Below, piece by piece: positions 5,919 to 9,364 of a stretch of 9,364 bases of DNA. The DNA is taken from NCBI GenBank assembly GCA_023146355.1, contig JAGLCH010000205.1, positions 1 through 9,364 on the forward strand, written 5' to 3'. Every line of letters starts with the position of its first letter. Positions within the stretch are counted from its first letter, which is position 1. Source of the DNA: Bacteriovoracaceae bacterium (GTDB taxonomy: Bacteria > Bdellovibrionota > Bacteriovoracia > Bacteriovoracales > Bacteriovoracaceae). The position numbers were made by a program, and so were the translations under genes. The notes beneath the pieces were generated by a model. It ran no database searches, was not told where the DNA came from, and saw only the letters and a program-made list of their open reading frames with translations.

Positions 5919-6767
5919 CTATTCACCAATAAGTATCTTTACCCACTCTTGTTGAGTTTGACTCATTGTTTTGATAGGGCTCATAAGTGCGTTTTTTAGA
6001 CCATCTTCAAGAACATAACTCACATCAATATCTGAAAATTTGTTAAGAAGATTTGTTGCCATCTTGAAGGCCTTGCCGTTATTTTTTTTCATAATGGCAA
6101 TAACCTCAGCAACGGTTACATGTCCGGCATCTACATTCCAACAGTCATAGTCTGTGACAAATGAGCATGGAAGATAAGCTAACCCTGCTTCCTTGGCCAA
6201 ACCGTATTCGGGGAAATTTGTCATCCCAATAATATCAGCGCCAAGCTGGCGGTACATCTGACTCTCTGCAAATGTAGAGAATCCTGGCCCTTCCATGCAA
6301 ACGTAGGTTTTATTGAAATGAATATCGAAATCCATATCTCCCGCTGTAGATTGAAGCGCTTCAGTTAAGATATTTGAAACGGGGTAGGCAAGTGAAACGT
6401 GACCGACTACACCATTTTCGCAAAATGTGTGCTTGCGAAGGGATTTTGTACGATCAATATACTGAGTTGGGACAACCATATCTCCAGGTTTCAGCTCCTG
6501 TCGAAGGCTTCCTACTGCTGAAACTGAAAGTATCTTGGTGGCGCCATGCTTTTTAAGTGTATAGATATTGGCCTGGTAGTTAATTCCCGACGGTGTTAGT
6601 TCGTGGTTAGAACCGTGGCGGGGAAGAAAAAGTATTTCAGTACTACCGAGCTTTACTTTTTTTAGTCCTGATGACGCCTGGCCAAAAGGTGTGTTTCTAT
6701 TAAGATCCTCAATAACTTCGAAATCATCAAAACTTTCAAATCCTGATCCACCGATAATTGCCCACAT
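5919..6767 (-). CDS. mtnP: S-methyl-5'-thioadenosine phosphorylase
   Basis: This 282-residue cytoplasmic enzyme cleaves 5'-methylthioadenosine with phosphate to adenine and 5-methylthioribose-1-phosphate. It is a full-length member of the trimeric purine nucleoside phosphorylase family. Visible elements are the phosphate-binding GGSG at 6-9, PRHG at 49-52 (Arg50, His51), the INYQANI strand at 62-68, SAVGSL at 83-88 followed by PGDMVVP, and MEGPGFST at 158-165. IIGMT at 179-183 and TDYDCW at 205-210 follow; the two aspartates of TDYDCW recognise the 6-amino group and mark adenine rather than hypoxanthine nucleosides. The usual GPRFSTRAE motif reads GPGFSTFAE, so two arginines are lost. AAGGAG lies six bases before the start and overlaps the mtnA stop, so translation is coupled. 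It is the last gene of the operon and a strong terminator follows. 5'-Deoxyadenosine is a plausible second substrate. Confidence 0.93.
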   Translation of the reverse strand: MWAIIGGSGFESFDDFEVIEDLNRNTPFGQASSGLKKVKLGSTEILFLPRHGSNHELTPSGINYQANIYTLKKHGATKILSVSAVGSLRQELKPGDMVVPTQYIDRTKSLRKHTFCENGVVGHVSLAYPVSNILTEALQSTAGDMDFDIHFNKTYVCMEGPGFSTFAESQMYRQLGADIIGMTNFPEYGLAKEAGLAYLPCSFVTDYDCWNVDAGHVTVAEVIAIMKKNNGKAFKMATNLLNKFSDIDVSYVLEDGLKNALMSPIKTMSQTQQEWVKILIGE

Positions 6768-6777
6768 ATGCTGCTCC

Positions 6778-7812
6778 TTATGTATTAAAAATTTCTTTTA
6801 GTTTTCCGTCTTGTAACATTTTTCTGCTGTAGAGACCACGGTCTAAGACAATCCCTGAAATGATATCTCTTGAAGTGATATCAAAAGCAGGATTGTAGAC
6901 GTTGGCATTCGTGGGACTCCAAATAACTTTACCAAAATGGCCAGCAGCTCCCCTAACTTCATCTGGGTTGCGTTGCTCTATTGGAATTCCTGATCCGTCT
7001 TCACACTCCGGGTCAATAGTAGTGTATGGGGCAACGGTATAAAAGGGAATTTTAAAGTGGTGGGCCAGGGTGGCAACGCCTTGAGTCCCAATTTTATTGG
7101 CGAAATCTCCATTAAGGGCAATACGATCTGATCCAACAAAAACCTTTTGAATCTTTCCTAAACTCATGAGGTGAGCAACCATATTGTCACATATAATAGT
7201 ATAAGGAACACCAACCTTATCTAGCTCATACGCCGTAAGTCTTCCTCCTTGAAGGAGAGGGCGAGTTTCATCGACATAGACGTGAATGTTTTTTCCCTGA
7301 TGGTGGGCCGTTTCAATAACCCCAAGGGCCGTTCCAATACCTACTGTTGCAAGTCCACCAGTATTACAGTGGTGAAGAATGTTATCACCTTCATTAATTA
7401 GTGCCGCACCGTGCTCTCCCATTTTTCGACAGAGTTCAACATCTTCAGCAAATGCATTTTCGGCCTCTTCAATTAATTTTGTGCACGTAAAGGAAGAGTC
7501 TCTTATGACTTTAAGCAGTCGGTCGATGATGATCATCAAGTTTACTGCTGTTGGTCGTGATTCTCTCAGGGCCAGAGCTTCCATCTCTAGTTGAGCTCCA
7601 TCTGCTCCACGGTGAGCGCTGAGAGCAAGCATCATTCCTGCAGAAATTCCAATTAGAGGAGCGCCCCTTGTCTTCAATTCTTTAATAATATTTACCATAT
7701 GCAGGTAATCACCAACTTTAATCCAATCCTCCTCGTGGGGAAGTTTTGTTTGATCTAGGATATATAGTTGATTGTCCTGTACGCGAAGTCCTCTTGACTC
7801 TAAATTTTTCAT
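6778..7812 (-). CDS. mtnA: S-methyl-5-thioribose-1-phosphate isomerase
   Basis: This 344-residue enzyme converts the aldose 5-methylthioribose-1-phosphate to the ketose 5-methylthioribulose-1-phosphate. It belongs to the family shared with eIF2B regulatory subunits, and the isomerase signatures are all present: TRGAPLIGISAG at 48-59, SRPTAVNL at 85-92, HHCNTGGLATVGIGTALGV at 147-165, DETRPLLQGGRLTAYEL at 181-197, and GSDRIALNGDFANKIGT at 227-243. IPFYTVAP is at 255-262 and YNPAFDIT at 306-313. Cys149 and Asp229 align with the catalytic Cys160 and Asp240 of the Bacillus subtilis enzyme, which separates it from non-catalytic eIF2B-like relatives. Length is normal. Its ATG overlaps the aldolase stop as ATGA (7809-7812); AGGAG lies ten bases upstream, a little far. 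It sits between the aldolase and mtnP genes, matching the order of reactions in reverse. Confidence 0.95.
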   Translation of the reverse strand: MKNLESRGLRVQDNQLYILDQTKLPHEEDWIKVGDYLHMVNIIKELKTRGAPLIGISAGMMLALSAHRGADGAQLEMEALALRESRPTAVNLMIIIDRLLKVIRDSSFTCTKLIEEAENAFAEDVELCRKMGEHGAALINEGDNILHHCNTGGLATVGIGTALGVIETAHHQGKNIHVYVDETRPLLQGGRLTAYELDKVGVPYTIICDNMVAHLMSLGKIQKVFVGSDRIALNGDFANKIGTQGVATLAHHFKIPFYTVAPYTTIDPECEDGSGIPIEQRNPDEVRGAAGHFGKVIWSPTNANVYNPAFDITSRDIISGIVLDRGLYSRKMLQDGKLKEIFNT

Positions 7813-8459
7813 AGATTTTTATCTCCTAATTGAACTCTTTTATTTTTTAAAAACTCGATTTCTTCATCTGGAAGAGACGTAATCCCTCCGATCATTTTTG
7901 CGTGGTAGAGCATTGTCGCGGCATGCTCTATTCTCTCCATTCCATTGAGTGCTTCTTGAAATGATTCTCCCCAGCTTAAGGCGCCATGGCGGGCCAATAT
8001 TAGTGAGCGGTGTTTTGGAAGATAAGGGATAAGGTTATCGCCCATATCTTGGGTTCCTGGACGAGCAAATGGTACAATAGGTAGAGAACCCATCGCTAGA
8101 ATCATTTCACTTATTGCTCTGTTTGGCAGCTCTGACAAATTAGGTTCAGCAACAGTCCATGCAACAGCAACTGGAGGGTGAGCGTGAATGACTACTACAG
8201 CATTACTACATTGTTTAAATACTTCGAGATGCATAAGCATTTCACTTGATGGTCTACCAGAAATAATATCGCCATTTAGGGTTACCACGGCGATATCTGA
8301 TGGTGATAAAAATCCCTTTGGTAATCCACTTGGAGTCATGAGGATTCGGTCCTCTGAAATTTTCACACTGATATTTCCATCAGCAGCAGCAAGCATATTT
8401 TTATCGTATAATTTTTTACCAACTGAGATGATCTCATTGATGGCATTATCTTTATCCAT
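7809..8459 (-). CDS. Class II aldolase, probably Ald2-type 5-methylthioribulose/5-deoxyribulose-1-phosphate aldolase
   Basis: This 216-residue protein belongs to the zinc-dependent class II aldolase/adducin family. Motifs in order are DGNIS at 27-31, the substrate-phosphate motifs TPSG at 42-45 and SSE at 71-73, then HAH at 92-94 and ARHG at 156-159. Glu73, His92 and His94 fall at the same numbers as the catalytic acid and zinc ligands of E. coli L-fuculose-1-phosphate aldolase, and His158 matches its His155. FucA Tyr113 is not conserved (Asn113 here). With mtnA and mtnP behind it, the likely substrate is 5-methylthioribulose-1-phosphate or 5-deoxyribulose-1-phosphate, giving dihydroxyacetone phosphate and an aldehyde. 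MtnB, a dehydratase of the same fold, is the main alternative; the TPSG and SSE signatures favour an aldolase. I chose the ATG at 8459, with AAGG six bases upstream, over an in-frame TTG at 8483. First gene of its operon. Confidence 0.85.
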   Translation of the reverse strand: MDKDNAINEIISVGKKLYDKNMLAAADGNISVKISEDRILMTPSGLPKGFLSPSDIAVVTLNGDIISGRPSSEMLMHLEVFKQCSNAVVVIHAHPPVAVAWTVAEPNLSELPNRAISEMILAMGSLPIVPFARPGTQDMGDNLIPYLPKHRSLILARHGALSWGESFQEALNGMERIEHAATMLYHAKMIGGITSLPDEEIEFLKNKRVQLGDKNL

Positions 8460-8491
8460 TATTAACCTTTTTTGAAAATTCAAACTTACTA

Positions 8492-8497
8492 AGTATA
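8492..8497 (-). promoter_or_regulatory. Candidate -10 box for the aldolase-mtnA-mtnP operon
   Basis: The minus strand reads TATACT, five of six bases matching TATAAT, 33 bases before the chosen aldolase ATG. The region 16-18 bases upstream has no good TTGACA match. It lies in the short divergent region between the aldolase and the methyltransferase genes, where a promoter for this operon must be. I see no riboswitch-sized leader. Confidence 0.35.
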
Positions 8498-8556
8498 TAA
8501 TTAGAAGATCTTATTGTAGATGAAAGAATCATCGTTTTAATACAGAAAAATACTTT

Positions 8557-8571
8557 AAGGAGCATTCAATC
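8557..8571 (+). promoter_or_regulatory. Ribosome binding site followed by an ATC start codon
   Basis: AAGGAG (8557-8562) is a perfect Shine-Dalgarno core. Six bases later, at the ideal distance, lies ATC (8569-8571), not ATG, GTG or TTG. Reading from that ATC gives protein-like sequence (DLKELEKIVNQSRL) that runs without a break into the methyltransferase. No ATG, GTG or TTG lies in this frame between the upstream stop at 8521 and 8569. Confidence 0.6.
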
Positions 8572-9315
8572 GATCTCAAGGAACTAGAAAAAATTGTAAA
8601 TCAGTCACGTCTTACTGATGACCGCGCCTCGTTATTAAACTGCAGGGAGTTATTTGAATTTGTGGGAAGTGAAAAGGAACAGTGGAAGCACTCTTCCCTT
8701 TTAGATCATCTCTTTGGGTTTAATATTGACGAGATAGAGGCAAGGCTATTGGCCGAAGAGCGTAAAAATTCCTCAAGTGATAAACATCAACTTTGGAATT
8801 TTAGCTCAAGAGATGGAAACCAGACATGGATCGGCCTCGACCCTCAAGTAATGCTTACTCCTTACTCAGAGCAATTTGAAATTACGGAAAGACTTTCTCT
8901 TAATGGAAAAACTCTCGTTGATTTAGGATGTGGCTACGCCCGCATGGGTCTTTTCTTTAAGGGATTCTATCCCGACTCTAAATTCATAGGTTATGAAGTT
9001 GTTAATGAACGAGTCGTTGATACTGCTCGTGTTTTTAACGAGCTCGAAATAAGAAATTCACTTATCGAAACTGTAGATATCACAAAGTCAGACTTTCAGT
9101 TACCAGATGCCGATATTTTCTTTATTTACGATTTCGGTCATCCCTCTCAAATCAAAGAGATGCTAGAGAAGCTGAGTGCAGTTGCAGATCAGAAATCCAT
9201 CACTGTGGTGGCAAGAGGAAAAGGGATTCAGTCTTTGATTTACTATCACCATCCATGGCTCTTTTCCCTTTATGGGCCTGAAGTCGCTCGTAATTATATC
9301 ATTTTTAGATCATAG
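8569..9315 (+). CDS. Class I SAM-dependent methyltransferase-like protein, probable ATC start
   Basis: This is a Rossmann-fold methyltransferase of about 248 residues with no recognisable substrate. Motif I is LVDLGCGYARMG at 116-127 with Asp118, followed by the acidic strand end FIGYEVV at 139-145, where Glu143 should hold the SAM ribose. A motif II-like VDITKSDF lies at 169-176, then IFFIYDFGHP at 183-192. No membrane segment is seen; WLFSLYG near the end is a short hydrophobic patch. Upstream of the domain is a helical, charged region of about 110 residues. The first usual start codon is GTG at 8662 (residue 32), with only a distant GGGAG. The coding sequence continues in frame back to an ATC exactly six bases after a perfect AAGGAG, so I place the start there. 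It is transcribed away from the aldolase operon. DNA, RNA, protein and small-molecule targets all remain possible. Confidence 0.8.
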   Translation: MDLKELEKIVNQSRLTDDRASLLNCRELFEFVGSEKEQWKHSSLLDHLFGFNIDEIEARLLAEERKNSSSDKHQLWNFSSRDGNQTWIGLDPQVMLTPYSEQFEITERLSLNGKTLVDLGCGYARMGLFFKGFYPDSKFIGYEVVNERVVDTARVFNELEIRNSLIETVDITKSDFQLPDADIFFIYDFGHPSQIKEMLEKLSAVADQKSITVVARGKGIQSLIYYHHPWLFSLYGPEVARNYIIFRS

Positions 9316-9328
9316 TCTCTTATTAATT

Positions 9329-9340
9329 CTAACTAGTTAG
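9329..9340. repeat. Perfect 12-base palindrome before the next gene
   Basis: CTAACTAGTTAG is a perfect palindrome 13 bases after the methyltransferase stop and 16 bases before a possible next ATG. It has no loop and no T-tract, so it is not a terminator. An operator for a dimeric regulator is possible; chance in AT-rich DNA is also possible. Confidence 0.2.
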
Positions 9341-9356
9341 AGAAGGTTTTAAATTA

Positions 9357-9364
9357 ATGGCGCA
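9357..9364 (+). CDS. Possible start of the next gene, cut off by the window edge
   Basis: An ATG at 9357 followed by GCG is preceded by GAAGG at 9342-9346, ten bases upstream, which is a little far but usable. Only two codons are in the window, so nothing can be said of the product. It would follow the methyltransferase gene by 41 bases on the same strand. Confidence 0.3.

Noticed and set aside
8460..8483. Extension of the aldolase gene to an in-frame TTG at 8483.
   Set aside because: AAGG lies six bases before the ATG at 8459, and the residue numbering from that ATG matches E. coli FucA. The extension contains the ribosome binding site itself.

Overview
This window reads as AT-rich, gene-dense bacterial chromosome. 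The proteins are rich in Lys, Ile and Asn, and several genes have strong AAGGAG/GGAG-type ribosome binding sites. That rules against Bacteroidota and fits a low-GC Gram-negative. Style of the proteins (secreted proteins with short Ala-type signal peptides, a histidine kinase with an HDISN box, many short hypothetical proteins) suggests a Bdellovibrionota member such as the Bacteriovorax/Halobacteriovorax group. This is an impression, not proof. No tRNA, rRNA, CRISPR array, insertion sequence or phage gene was seen.

Layout, left to right. (1) 1-716, plus strand: the end of an unrecognised gene, then an ArsC/Spx/YffB-type thioredoxin-fold protein, spaced as an operon. (2) 697-3251, minus strand: a three-gene operon encoding a membrane histidine kinase with a degraded ATP-binding domain, a secreted protein of unknown function and a small soluble protein of unknown function. 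Its last gene overlaps the ArsC-like gene tail to tail. (3) 3382-5799, minus strand: a complete zinc-type ABC importer, znuA-znuC-znuB, with overlapping reading frames. (4) 5820-5857: a hairpin terminator that appears to overlap the znu promoter. (5) 5919-8459, minus strand: a class II aldolase, mtnA and mtnP, tightly coupled. Together they can turn 5'-methylthioadenosine (and probably 5'-deoxyadenosine) into adenine, dihydroxyacetone phosphate and a small aldehyde. (6) 8569-9315, plus strand: a divergently transcribed SAM-type methyltransferase that appears to start at an ATC codon. The window then ends just inside a possible next gene.

The metabolic genes form one module. MtnP phosphorolyses methylthioadenosine, MtnA isomerises the sugar phosphate, and the aldolase cleaves the ketose phosphate. 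No mtnC, mtnD, mtnW/X or mtnE lies here, so the set looks like the 'DHAP shunt' rather than the full methionine salvage pathway. The znu genes form a separate zinc-uptake module. The histidine kinase operon is the least explained part: the kinase keeps its phosphoacceptor His region but has lost the G1 and G2 ATP-binding glycines, and its two downstream partners resemble nothing I can name.
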